This document shows positions 1 through 8,314 of a stretch of 64,000 nucleotides of DNA, one piece after another; the first letter of the stretch is position 1; each line of letters opens with the position of its first letter. Source of the stretch: Flagellimonas amoyensis (GTDB taxonomy: Bacteria > Bacteroidota > Bacteroidia > Flavobacteriales > Flavobacteriaceae). The notes beneath the pieces were generated by a model. That model saw only the letters and a list, made by a program, of their open reading frames with translations, searched no databases and was not told where the DNA came from. Both the position numbers and the translations under genes were made by a program. Where the stretch lies: positions 1 to 64,000 of the forward strand of contig NZ_QBUK01000014.1 of assembly GCF_003058265.1 (NCBI RefSeq), in the 5' to 3' direction.

Positions 1-17
1 GAAGTCATAATGTGGGG

Positions 18-46
18 AAAAGCCCAAGTGCAGGTTTCAAGTTCAA
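18..46 (+). repeat. Dispersed repeat family A, copy 1
   Basis: The core AAGCCCAAGTGCARGTTTCA followed by AGYTCAA is shared with 9872-9901, with two substitutions and one extra A over about 29 nt. In both places it is followed 20-30 nt later by GGTTTTGGGTTRAA and then by GGGTAAA units, so the copies share an order of sub-motifs. Confidence 0.7.
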
Positions 47-90
47 ATGGAGGTGGAACTATTGGTTTTGGGTTGAATGGTCAAGGTTGA

Positions 91-130
91 AGGGTAAAGG
101 GTAAAGGGTGAAGGGTAAAGGGTGAAGGGT
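91..130 (+). repeat. Heptamer tandem array (AGGGTRA)n
   Basis: Five full AGGGTAA/AGGGTGA units plus a partial sixth. G-triplets recur exactly every 7 nt at 92, 99, 106, 113, 120 and 127, separated by 4-nt loops, which satisfies the usual G-quadruplex pattern. A related inverted stretch (TTTACCCTTTCCCC) lies near 13830. Confidence 0.85.
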
Positions 131-192
131 TCCGGGTTTTTGGTTTCAGGTTATGGATGTTTCAGAACGCAGTATGACGTTTGTAGCAGACT

Positions 193-268
193 TTGTCATT
201 CTGAGCAACGCGAAGAATCTTTTTAAGGTTGGGATTCTTCAAACACTTCGTGTTTTTCAGAATGACAA
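193..268. repeat. Nested palindromic intergenic element
   Basis: Outer arms TTGTCATTCTGA (193-204) and TCAGAATGACAA (257-268) are perfect 12-bp inverted repeats. Inner arms GAAGAATC (212-219) and GATTCTTC (233-240) are also perfect, and AAACAC-TTC-GTGTTT (241-255) is a third hairpin. A diverged partial copy lies at 13617-13652. It contains no ORF, so it resembles a REP- or MITE-like element. Confidence 0.75.
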
Positions 269-275
269 GCATTAC

Positions 276-307
276 GAATAACCCAGTAACCAAATCACCG
301 AATAACC
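276..307 (+). repeat. Degenerate AATAAC/AGTAAC array
   Basis: Short runs of the type GAATAACCCAGTAACCAAA. Similar arrays occur in at least seven other noncoding spots in the window (13573, 13767, 18722, 18992, 28919 and 41356 regions among them), never inside a confident gene. Confidence 0.6.
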
Positions 308-469
308 AAAGTCAGTTTTCTAACATTTAGTTTGATACAAATTCCATTGAAAATTGGGCCGTCTAGGGCTATTTTAGTGGGTCGATCATAAAAAGAAATA
401 CAGGATAGGGTACGGATCATAAAATCAATTATCTTCGATGGTGTGAATTGAACAACCTCTCCCTTATTT

Positions 470-1579
470 ATGAAGAAAACCTCTCTTTCTATCTTCTTTT
501 TGGGGTTTATCAACCTTTTGATCGCCCAAAAAAATGTCCATGTTATTTCACTGCTCCCTAACACCACGGAAACGACGGAGCATGTGGATTTTTATGTGTC
601 GGATATTGTGGATAACCGGATATACAAGGACCATGTGGGCATAGCGCAAAAGGGAATGCTCAATAAAAAGGTGCAGGCCGTGTTTGAACAGTCTTTTGAG
701 GAGGAATTGTTGGCCTACCTCAATACGGTTTTCCCGCCGGAAGCATCAAAAAAACCATTGATCTTGCGGATCAACCAATTGTTGATTTCCGAGAATACGG
801 GTGCTTTCAAAGAAACAGGAACAGCGACCGTCAACCTGGACGTGCTCATGCATTTGGACGGAGAATACAATTACCTGGGCAGTTTTGCTTCCGAAGCCGA
901 AAAGAACAGCATGGATGTTACCGGAAAGCACGATGATCGCATCAGGGCCATACTAAAGGAATGTTTAATGGAGTTCGACTCTGTGGAGAACAAGTATGAA
1001 GCCAAGAAAATTGTGCGTCTGGAACGGCCAGAAATCGCCAATATTTTGAAGGAAGATCCCCAAAAGGGCTATTACTATTCTTTTAACGAACTTTATAACA
1101 ACACTCCAGTCCAAGATTCTACCCTTCGCATTGAAAGCAAGGACGAAAACCTTGTCAAGGTCAAAAATGCAAAAGGCAAGCCAGCATCGTATTACGGGTT
1201 CTTTGACGGAACGGATTTTTATCTAAATGCCCAAAACTATTCAGGGGAAAGGCATTTTGTGAAAGCGGCGAAAGTCAACGATTTTTTACTCTTCAATGAT
1301 GTTTTCATCAACCAAGACAAGGTAAGTGGCCTAGCTTTTGCCTTCGGTATCATTGGTGTTCTCGCTTCGAACGAAAGAAGCAACACCTTGTTGGACCTGA
1401 ACACGGGAAAATTTATAGTATTGACCCAAAAAAGAATAAAGCTCCTTCTTGAAAAAGAGTATCCCGAATATTACGATAGGTACACCAAATATGAAAACAA
1501 CCAAACCTTGGTTCGGGGCATATTGGAACGGGTCATCAATGAAAAAGGCTATGCGTATCTTGTCAACACAGCCATTTAG
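470..1579 (+). CDS. Exported protein of unknown function
   Basis: A 369-residue protein that I do not recognise. It begins with a typical signal peptide (MKKTSLSIFFLGFINLLIAQ; cleavage likely after AQ), so it is probably periplasmic or surface-exposed. The rest is mixed charged and hydrophobic with no lipobox and no clear transmembrane helix apart from a hydrophobic stretch near residues 285-297 (LAFAFGIIGVLAS). No repeats and no catalytic motif are visible. Translation from ATG at 470 leaves the signal peptide intact. The stop overlaps the stop of the convergent ribB by 4 nt, so the two genes meet tail to tail with no space for a terminator. Confidence 0.8.
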   Translation: MKKTSLSIFFLGFINLLIAQKNVHVISLLPNTTETTEHVDFYVSDIVDNRIYKDHVGIAQKGMLNKKVQAVFEQSFEEELLAYLNTVFPPEASKKPLILRINQLLISENTGAFKETGTATVNLDVLMHLDGEYNYLGSFASEAEKNSMDVTGKHDDRIRAILKECLMEFDSVENKYEAKKIVRLERPEIANILKEDPQKGYYYSFNELYNNTPVQDSTLRIESKDENLVKVKNAKGKPASYYGFFDGTDFYLNAQNYSGERHFVKAAKVNDFLLFNDVFINQDKVSGLAFAFGIIGVLASNERSNTLLDLNTGKFIVLTQKRIKLLLEKEYPEYYDRYTKYENNQTLVRGILERVINEKGYAYLVNTAI

Positions 1580-2718
1580 TAGTTGACGTATTCCACAATC
1601 TCAAGACCGTAACCCACCATTCCCACGCGACGGGTCTGTCCGGAATTGCTCAACAAGCGGATCTTGGAAATATTGAGATCGTGCAGGATTTGGGCACCGA
1701 TACCAAAATCCTTGGCGTCCATATCAATTTTTGGTGCCTTGTGGATGCCTTGGGACTGAAGTTTTTTCAATTCCGACAAACGGCTCAAGAGATTGTTGGA
1801 CTGGTTGCCCTGGTTGATGAAGATCATGGCACTTCTTTCCTCGGCATTGAGCACATCGAACATACGCTGCAACGCTTCGTCCGGATTGTTGGTCAAGGTG
1901 CCCAGCATATCGTTGTTCACCAAAGTGGAATTGATTCGGGTAAGAACGGGTTCGCCAGATTTCCAACTTCCCTTCACCAAGGCAATATGCACTTGGTCGT
2001 TCGTGGTCTGTTGGTAGGCGCGTAGCCTAAAATCACCAAACCGGGTATTGATGTCAAAGGCCTCCTTGAGTTCTATCAAACTATCGTGCTCCATCCGATA
2101 GGCAATGAGGTCCTCGATGGAAACGATTTTCAGGTCAAATTTTTCGGCCACTTTCAGGAGCTCGGGCAAACGGGCCATGGTCCCGTCCTCATTCAAGATC
2201 TCTACCAAGATCCCTGCAGGTTCCAGTCCGGCCAACCGGGCAAAATCTATGGCGGCCTCGGTATGTCCCGTACGCCTCAATACCCCTCCGTTCTTGGCCC
2301 TTAGGGGAAAAATATGTCCGGGCTTGCCCAGTTCATGGGGTTTGGTATCCTTGTCCACAAGAGCTTTGATGGTCTTGGCCCTGTCGTGTACGGATATGCC
2401 CGTGGTGCACCCATGGCCCAACAGGTCCACGGATACGGTAAACTGGGTCTGGTGCAGTACGGTGTTGTTCTGCACCATCATGTTCAGTTGTAATTCTTCA
2501 CAACGGCTTTCGGTCAGTGGGGCACAGATGAGTCCCCGACCGTGCATGGCCATGAAATTGATCATTTCCGGGGTGACCTTTTCGGCCGCAGCAATGAAAT
2601 CGCCTTCGTTCTCCCGGTTTTCATCATCCACCACTATGATGACCTTCCCTTGACGGATGTCCTCAATGGCTTCTTCTATGGCGTGCAGTTGTATTTTTTT
2701 ATCCTTGGCGACCATCAT
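1576..2718 (-). CDS. ribB: 3,4-dihydroxy-2-butanone-4-phosphate synthase with degenerate GTP cyclohydrolase II domain
   Basis: The N-terminal domain (about residues 1-212) makes 3,4-dihydroxy-2-butanone 4-phosphate from ribulose 5-phosphate for riboflavin. It carries DDENRENEGDF (31-41), HGRGLICAPL (59-68) and RRTGHTEAAIDFARLAG (148-164), all typical of RibB. The C-terminal domain (about 215-380) is RibA-like in fold pattern (RFGDFRLRAY, GEPVLTRINS), but contains no cysteine at all, so the three zinc ligands of GTP cyclohydrolase II are missing. The usual QEGRGIGL loop reads NQGNQSNNLL, so the catalytic arginine is also gone. The RibA half is therefore predicted inactive and may be structural, as in RibBX-type hybrids. 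The start ATG overlaps the stop of the upstream permease gene (ATGA), which implies translational coupling. Confidence 0.92.
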   Translation of the reverse strand: MMVAKDKKIQLHAIEEAIEDIRQGKVIIVVDDENRENEGDFIAAAEKVTPEMINFMAMHGRGLICAPLTESRCEELQLNMMVQNNTVLHQTQFTVSVDLLGHGCTTGISVHDRAKTIKALVDKDTKPHELGKPGHIFPLRAKNGGVLRRTGHTEAAIDFARLAGLEPAGILVEILNEDGTMARLPELLKVAEKFDLKIVSIEDLIAYRMEHDSLIELKEAFDINTRFGDFRLRAYQQTTNDQVHIALVKGSWKSGEPVLTRINSTLVNNDMLGTLTNNPDEALQRMFDVLNAEERSAMIFINQGNQSNNLLSRLSELKKLQSQGIHKAPKIDMDAKDFGIGAQILHDLNISKIRLLSNSGQTRRVGMVGYGLEIVEYVNY

Positions 2719-4223
2719 TCTTCAGAATCTTTTTTCTTCTTTTTAAATATCGATTTTATGCGGTCAAAAATATGACCAAATCCGAACAGTCCTTTGTCGG
2801 CCGTGGCCCTTTTGGTGAGCGAAACGCCCAAGGGCAACATGATCAGGGTGGACAGCCAGGCCCCTATGGCAGGGTGTATGTTGCCTTCCTTGGCATAGTT
2901 TCCTGCAAATACCCCAATAAAATAATAGGTCAAAAATAAGACAATGGCAATGACCATGGGCAATCCAAGCCCTCCTTTCCGGATGATGGCACCCAACGGG
3001 GCCCCCACGAAGAATAGGATGATGCAGGAAAGTGCCAATGCATATTTTTGGTGGAGCGACAGGATATGGCTGTTGTAGAACTTGTATCTGCTCTGCAGTT
3101 CATCCTTTTTGGCCGTTACGGTGCTCATGATGCCCGAAACGGAATTCTTGGCATTCTTTAGCACCTGTAGCCGTTGCCATTCCTCAAGATGGTCCAATAG
3201 GCCTTCAATGTCCTTGATGGAATCCTTTTGGATCTCTTTCTTCTGTTCTTCTGTTTCGATGAGTTCCAGTTTGGGGTTTTCTGCCTTTTGGAGGTTTCTT
3301 TTGGGAAGCACGGGAAAGGCACCCATACGGCTGACGATGTTCTTTGAAAAGGCCTCCACTTTCTCAAGATTGTTTTCGCGGAGCGAGTCGATATCCTTGA
3401 TCAATCGGCTCACATTTTTCATCTTGTTGGTGGTGATGTTCTGGTCCTCCTCCATGTCCTGATCGTTCAGTTCGGAGATGTCGATATTGATGGTGTAGGT
3501 CTTGAAGTCCGCTTTGGCAAACGGCTTTTTGCGCTGCTCCTTCGGGTCCTTGGAAACCAGTTCCTCGTAATAGTTGCCATCCTTCAACACCAATTGGATG
3601 ATGTCGGATTCCTCACTGCTGATGAGTTCGCCAGATTTGGCCTTGATTACGGTGTTGTTGATGTTCTGGTCGGTTTTTCTGTGGATGATCACATTGTCCA
3701 AAAACCGATCTTGCTCCCCGTATTTTTTGTCCACCTTGATGTTCATGCCCTCACCGGTGCCCTCAAAATCACTGAAAACCCCTTCGGTGATGGCTGCTGC
3801 CGGTTTGACCTTGGCTATGTTCCTCCTCAGGTTGAACATTTTCTGTTCGGATTTGGGTATCACATTGTTCGCAAAGAAAAAAGTGACCACGCCCAAAAAT
3901 AGCACAAAAACAATAAGGCTGCGCATGCCGCGCTGCAATGAAATGCCGGAAGCCTTCATGGCCGCGAACTCATAATTTTCGGCAAAGGTCCCAAAAGTGA
4001 GGATGGAGGACAGCAATACGGTCAAGGGAAGTACCTTGTCAATCAACGTAGGGATAAAATAAAAAATGAACTTGGCAATGATAACAATGCCAAGCCCTTT
4101 TCCCGCCAAATCATCAATGAAAAGCCATATTCCCTGAAAAATGAATATGACGATCAGGATGAAGAAAGAACTGAAAAAATTGTATAGAAACCTTTTTAAT
4201 ATATACTGGTCTAGTATTTTCAA
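2715..4223 (-). CDS. LptF/LptG family permease (YjgP/YjgQ)
   Basis: Inner-membrane permease of the LptB2FG lipopolysaccharide exporter, or a close relative. It is 502 residues, longer than the roughly 360 of the E. coli proteins, as is common in Bacteroidota. Three N-terminal membrane segments (about 13-35, 50-75, 100-122) with the family motif LPLTVLLSSILTFG and ENYEFAAMKASGIS come first. A long periplasmic region with coiled-coil-like stretches follows, then three C-terminal membrane segments (about 395-460). It lies 3 nt from the LolA-like gene upstream and overlaps ribB downstream by 4 nt. I cannot say from sequence alone whether it is LptF or LptG. Confidence 0.88.
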   Translation of the reverse strand: MKILDQYILKRFLYNFFSSFFILIVIFIFQGIWLFIDDLAGKGLGIVIIAKFIFYFIPTLIDKVLPLTVLLSSILTFGTFAENYEFAAMKASGISLQRGMRSLIVFVLFLGVVTFFFANNVIPKSEQKMFNLRRNIAKVKPAAAITEGVFSDFEGTGEGMNIKVDKKYGEQDRFLDNVIIHRKTDQNINNTVIKAKSGELISSEESDIIQLVLKDGNYYEELVSKDPKEQRKKPFAKADFKTYTINIDISELNDQDMEEDQNITTNKMKNVSRLIKDIDSLRENNLEKVEAFSKNIVSRMGAFPVLPKRNLQKAENPKLELIETEEQKKEIQKDSIKDIEGLLDHLEEWQRLQVLKNAKNSVSGIMSTVTAKKDELQSRYKFYNSHILSLHQKYALALSCIILFFVGAPLGAIIRKGGLGLPMVIAIVLFLTYYFIGVFAGNYAKEGNIHPAIGAWLSTLIMLPLGVSLTKRATADKGLFGFGHIFDRIKSIFKKKKKDSEE

Positions 4224-4226
4224 TGC

Positions 4227-4874
4227 CTAGTTTCTTGTGATATAATACCCTTTGTCCTCGTATTTTTTCTCGTTAAAGGTAAACATAGCCCCCGAAATGG
4301 GTTGGTCGGTTTTGAAAGAATTAACGGTAATGGTGGTTTTTGTGCCGTTGTTCCCTGTTTGGATGAGCTTGTAGATGTGCTTGGTCTGCGTGTCGATGCC
4401 CAACAATATTGATTTGATCTCCGTGTTGGAATCGATCGGGGTCAGCTTCACATATTGAATCTTTCGTCCGCCCACATTTTGTTCGATGTCCCACTGGTAG
4501 TTGTGTCCCGTCTTGTAGAAGGTGAGCATTTTGGATGGGCTCACATTGTCGTCCTCCTCGTTCACGTCCTCAATGGTGACTTCCTCGTTCTCGGGAACGA
4601 CGGTATATACCTTCTTGCCATCATAGAGCTGTTGCGCACCCAGATAGTTCAAAACGTATTTTTCCCCACTCAGGGTAACGTTGCCATTGGTGTCCTGCTT
4701 CAGGTTGGCCTCCGTGTTTTCCAAGGTGGACTGAAAATCGATATAAATGTTCTTGTAGGATTTCACCTTGTTGTACACTTCGTCCAAAAGGGCCTTGGCC
4801 TTGTCGGAGCCCTGTCCGTATGAAAAAACCGCCGAAGCGAAAAGTGCGATAAAAAGAATATGTTTCTTGATCAT
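4227..4874 (-). CDS. LolA-like outer membrane lipoprotein carrier protein
   Basis: About 215 residues with signal peptide MIKKHILFIALFASAVFSYG and a LolA-like beta-rich body: YKNIYIDFQSTL, ETYVLNYLG-like strand repeats, and YDGKKVYTVVPENEEVTIED, the region where LolA proteins bind lipoprotein acyl chains. It should ferry lipoproteins across the periplasm. I chose the ATG at 4874 because it gives a clean signal peptide and sits 4 nt after the ftsK stop; an upstream in-frame ATG at 4892 would add six residues and overlap ftsK. Location beside an Lpt permease fits an envelope-biogenesis operon. Confidence 0.85.
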   Translation of the reverse strand: MIKKHILFIALFASAVFSYGQGSDKAKALLDEVYNKVKSYKNIYIDFQSTLENTEANLKQDTNGNVTLSGEKYVLNYLGAQQLYDGKKVYTVVPENEEVTIEDVNEEDDNVSPSKMLTFYKTGHNYQWDIEQNVGGRKIQYVKLTPIDSNTEIKSILLGIDTQTKHIYKLIQTGNNGTKTTITVNSFKTDQPISGAMFTFNEKKYEDKGYYITRN

Positions 4875-4878
4875 GGTC

Positions 4879-7275
4879 TTATTTTGATTCATTTTCTAAA
4901 AATTGTTCCAAAGAATAAATGTCTGGGATCAACACTTGCCGTGCCTTGCTACCCTCAAAAGGCCCCACAATTCCGGCGGCCTCCAATTGATCGATGATCC
5001 TTCCGGCCCTGTTGTATCCCAATTTTAATTTCCGTTGGATTAGGGAAGCAGAACCTTGCTGTGCCGTCACAATCACTTCTGCGGCCTCGCGGAACATATC
5101 ATCCCTTTCCGAAATATCATAATCAATACCTGTGCCAGAATCTTCACCAACATACTCGGGAAGCAAATGGGCTTCGGGATAGGCACGTTGGGAACCGATG
5201 TACTCTGTGATCTTGCTCACTTCGGGCGTATCCACGAAGGCGCACTGCAAACGGGTGACATCGTTCCCTTGTGTGTAGAGCATATCCCCACGGCCGATAA
5301 GCTGGTCGGCACCCTGGGCGTCCAAAATGGTACGGGAATCTATTTTTGAGGTCACACGGAAAGCGATCCTGGCCGGGAAGTTGGCCTTGATGATACCCGT
5401 GATCACGTTTACCGAAGGTCTTTGCGTGGCAATGATCAAGTGTATGCCAATGGCTCGCGCCAACTGTGCCAATCTGGCAATGGGCGTTTCCACTTCCTTG
5501 CCCGCTGTCATGATAAGGTCGGCAAACTCATCGATCACTAGAACGATATAGGGCAAAAATTTATGCCCATCATTGGGGTTGAGCTTCCGCGCCTTGAACT
5601 TTACATTATATTCCTTGATATTCCGCACCATGGCCGTTTTCAACAGCTCGTAGCGGTTGTCCATTTCAATACAGAGCGAGTTCAGGGTATTGATGACCTT
5701 GGTATTGTCCGTGATGATGGCCTCGTCCGAGTCGGGCAGTTTGGCCAAAAAGTGGCGTTCAATTTTATTATAAAGGGTAAGCTCCACTTTTTTGGGATCC
5801 ACAAAGATGAACTTCACCTCGGCCGGGTGTTTTTTATAGAGCAGGGAGGTGATCACGGCGTTCAACCCGACAGATTTCCCCTGACCTGTGGCACCTGCCA
5901 TGAGCAAGTGGGGCATTTTGGCAAGGTCCACCACAAAGGTTTCATTGCTGATGGTCTTCCCGAAGGCAATGGGCAGCTCCATTTCCGCTTTCTGGAACTT
6001 GTTGGAGGCGATGACCGACCTCATGGAGACCACAGTGGCCTTTTTATTGGGCACTTCGATACCCACCGTACCCTTGCCGGGTATGGGGGCGATGATACGA
6101 ATGCCCAGTGCCGCCAAGGAGAGGGCGATATCGTCCTCTAGGTTTTTGATTTTCGAAATACGGATTCCCGCTTCGGGCACTATCTCATAAAGCGTTACCG
6201 TTGGGCCGATGGTGGCCTTGATCTGCGCAATGCCGATCTTGTAGTTTTTTAGGGTGCTGACAATGCGGTTCTTGTTCTCTTCCAGTTCTTCCTGGTTGAT
6301 GGTGATGCCCCCGGATGCCCCATGGTCATCCAGCAGTTCCATGGGAGGGAACTTATAGTTCCCGAGTTCCAATTTCGGGTCGAACTCCCCAAAATCCTTG
6401 ACCAATTTGGCCGCTTTCACCTCGGTTTCCTCTTCCGCAGGGGTTTCTTCCACGGTCAGGTCAATATCGGACTCTTCTTCGTCTTCCGGTAGGTTGACAT
6501 CCAGTCCTGCTGCCGTCTGGAGTGGGGGAATGTCCTTTTTGTGGGTGTAGGTGTCCACTTTTTCAGGGACTTGATCATCTATGCGCAGTTCGATGCCACT
6601 TTCATCAATCTCATCGAATTCATCTGTATCTGTTGTATTTACAACGGGCTCGTCTCCCTTGAAATCGGATTTGATCTTTTCCCTTTGGGAACGGAAGAAA
6701 TTGGCAAAGCCTTCAGGGGTGAAGTTGAAAAGGCGCACCAGGATTACCATCAGCACGAACAACAATATCAGGAACACGCCTATCTTTCCTGTATAATCCT
6801 GAAGAAAATCGTTCATCTCATATCCAATGAGTCCGCCCAAGAGGGGGGAACTGGCCGCAAAGAAGCCCAACGCAACGGACAGCCAAATGACACCCGTGAG
6901 CCCCCATATCCATTTTCCGATAAGCCCTTTGGCCTCCAGCCCCAAAAAGAGGTAGAGCCCTGTTACGGCCAACAGTAGGGGGAAAGCGAAGGACGCGAGC
7001 CCAAACCCTTGGTACATGAAAAAATGGCTCACACTGGCCCCAAACTTGTTGAGTAGGTTGCTGGCCTCAGCGTTCCGGTTTGCGAATTCGGACAGCATGC
7101 TCTGGTCTTCCTGCCATGTAAAATAGAACGACATGAAGGAGAAGAAGAGCGCAATGCTGAGAACGATCAAAAGACTGCCAAAAATGATCTTGTTTTGCTT
7201 GGAAGGCTTAAGGGATAGCTTCTTCTTGGCAGTGGTAGGTTTGGATTTTGATGTGGTCCTTTTCTTTGCCATCAA
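4879..7275 (-). CDS. ftsK: DNA translocase FtsK
   Basis: Chromosome-dimer resolving and septal DNA pump, 798 residues. Four N-terminal membrane helices (about 30-50, 88-112, 122-142, 164-182) anchor it at the division site. An acidic linker follows (about 205-300), shorter than the E. coli linker. The motor has Walker A GATGQGKSVG (about 457-466), Walker B VLVIDEFADLI (about 575-585) and the ATQRPSVNVITG motif. The C-terminal winged-helix gamma domain (QRKLKLGYNRAGRIIDQLE) reads KOPS-type sites. The gene leads a run ftsK-lolA-lptF/G-ribB with gaps or overlaps of only a few nucleotides. Confidence 0.96.
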   Translation of the reverse strand: MMAKKRTTSKSKPTTAKKKLSLKPSKQNKIIFGSLLIVLSIALFFSFMSFYFTWQEDQSMLSEFANRNAEASNLLNKFGASVSHFFMYQGFGLASFAFPLLLAVTGLYLFLGLEAKGLIGKWIWGLTGVIWLSVALGFFAASSPLLGGLIGYEMNDFLQDYTGKIGVFLILLFVLMVILVRLFNFTPEGFANFFRSQREKIKSDFKGDEPVVNTTDTDEFDEIDESGIELRIDDQVPEKVDTYTHKKDIPPLQTAAGLDVNLPEDEEESDIDLTVEETPAEEETEVKAAKLVKDFGEFDPKLELGNYKFPPMELLDDHGASGGITINQEELEENKNRIVSTLKNYKIGIAQIKATIGPTVTLYEIVPEAGIRISKIKNLEDDIALSLAALGIRIIAPIPGKGTVGIEVPNKKATVVSMRSVIASNKFQKAEMELPIAFGKTISNETFVVDLAKMPHLLMAGATGQGKSVGLNAVITSLLYKKHPAEVKFIFVDPKKVELTLYNKIERHFLAKLPDSDEAIITDNTKVINTLNSLCIEMDNRYELLKTAMVRNIKEYNVKFKARKLNPNDGHKFLPYIVLVIDEFADLIMTAGKEVETPIARLAQLARAIGIHLIIATQRPSVNVITGIIKANFPARIAFRVTSKIDSRTILDAQGADQLIGRGDMLYTQGNDVTRLQCAFVDTPEVSKITEYIGSQRAYPEAHLLPEYVGEDSGTGIDYDISERDDMFREAAEVIVTAQQGSASLIQRKLKLGYNRAGRIIDQLEAAGIVGPFEGSKARQVLIPDIYSLEQFLENESK

Positions 7276-7334
7276 TGGTGTTTAATTCGGGGCTAAGTTA
7301 CAAATTTACGTGCTCCAACAGTCCTTGGACGTTT

Positions 7335-7700
7335 TTATAGCAGCTTGGGGACATAGATGATGAGTCCGATGATGCTGGCAATGACGGACACGATCATCAC
7401 GGCCCCGGCCGAAATGTCTTTGATCAAACCGATTTTTGGGTCCCTTTGGGGCTGGATGTAATCGGCCATTTTTTCGATGGCGGTGTTCACTCCCTCGACT
7501 CCCATGACCATTCCAATGGACAATAACTGTACCATCCATTCGGTACTGGAGATTTCAAAAAGAAACCCGGCGGCCGTCATCAAAAGTGCGATAAAAAACT
7601 GGATCTTGATGCTGGCCTCCGTCCTCAAGAGCAGGAACATGCCCTTTAGGGCATAGCCCACACTGCGGATCCTGTTCTTCAAGAAAGATTCCCTAGGCAT
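7335..7700 (-). CDS. dgkA: Diacylglycerol/undecaprenol kinase family protein
   Basis: A 121-residue integral membrane lipid kinase. It carries the family signature EGVNTAIEKMAD (about 68-79) and three hydrophobic segments (about 33-50, 53-68, 95-118). Gram-positive members phosphorylate undecaprenol and E. coli DgkA phosphorylates diacylglycerol; the substrate here is not evident from sequence. The start overlaps the end of tpx by 8 nt, so the two genes are coupled. Confidence 0.88.
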   Translation of the reverse strand: MPRESFLKNRIRSVGYALKGMFLLLRTEASIKIQFFIALLMTAAGFLFEISSTEWMVQLLSIGMVMGVEGVNTAIEKMADYIQPQRDPKIGLIKDISAGAVMIVSVIASIIGLIIYVPKLL

Positions 7701-8199
7701 CCATCAAAGCTTCAAGCGCAGCTTTATAGTTGGGTTCGTCCACTGTTTCGGAAACCTGTTCGGAGTAGATCACCTTGCCGTTTTCGTCTAATACTACAAC
7801 GGAGCGGGACAACAAGCCCTGCAACGGACCGTCCACAAAGGTTGTATTGTAGGATGTGCCAAAATTACCGTCCCTGAAATCGGAAAGGGTCTCCACCTTG
7901 TCTATGCCTTCGGCTCCACAGAAACGCGCTTGTGCAAACGGAAGGTCTTTGGAGATGCACAATATTTTGGTATTGTCCAGCTCTGCAGCTTCTTGATTGA
8001 ACTGACGGACCGACTGTGCGCAGGTTCCGGTGTCCACACTGGGAAAAATATTGAGTACCACCTTTTGTCCTTTGTAGTCCGATAGGGATACAGTGGAAAG
8101 GTCGTTTTTTACCAACTTAAAGTCAGGGGCTTGGGAACCATTTTCAGGAAGGTTGCCAAGGGTATGTATTTCATTTCCTTTGAGGGTGACTGTTGCCAT
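7693..8199 (-). CDS. tpx: Thiol peroxidase (atypical 2-Cys peroxiredoxin)
   Basis: Reduces hydrogen peroxide and lipid hydroperoxides using thioredoxin. Length is 168 residues, as expected. Peroxidatic cysteine Cys60 is in FPSVDTGTCAQSV and resolving Cys94 in ARFCGAEG, matching the spacing of E. coli Tpx (61/95). It is transcribed ahead of dgkA and separated by 115 nt from nhaC upstream, so it probably has its own promoter. Confidence 0.95.
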   Translation of the reverse strand: MATVTLKGNEIHTLGNLPENGSQAPDFKLVKNDLSTVSLSDYKGQKVVLNIFPSVDTGTCAQSVRQFNQEAAELDNTKILCISKDLPFAQARFCGAEGIDKVETLSDFRDGNFGTSYNTTFVDGPLQGLLSRSVVVLDENGKVIYSEQVSETVDEPNYKAALEALMDA

Positions 8200-8314
8200 G
8201 ATCTATTTTTTGTTTGAGGGTCAAAAATACTCAAAAAAACCTTCTTTTCGGGAGGCTGTACCATGTTGTTGATAAAAATGATACCTCTTGAAAAATGGCT
8301 GTTTTGAAGATAGA

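Larger units (their letters stand above)
1..469. other. Repeat-rich intergenic region
   Basis: No coding region is supported here. The stretch holds, in order, a copy of a 29-30 nt dispersed repeat (18-46), a GGTTTTGGGTTRAA motif (about 64-77), a heptamer tandem array (91-130), a nested palindromic element (193-268) and a degenerate AATAAC array (276-307) ending in ACCAAAGTC (304-312). The last 150 bases before the gene at 470 look like ordinary upstream DNA. Confidence 0.75.

Noticed and set aside
5563-6141. Plus-strand open frame of 192 codons inside ftsK
   Set aside because: It lies opposite the conserved FtsK motor, and its composition is that of an antisense frame.
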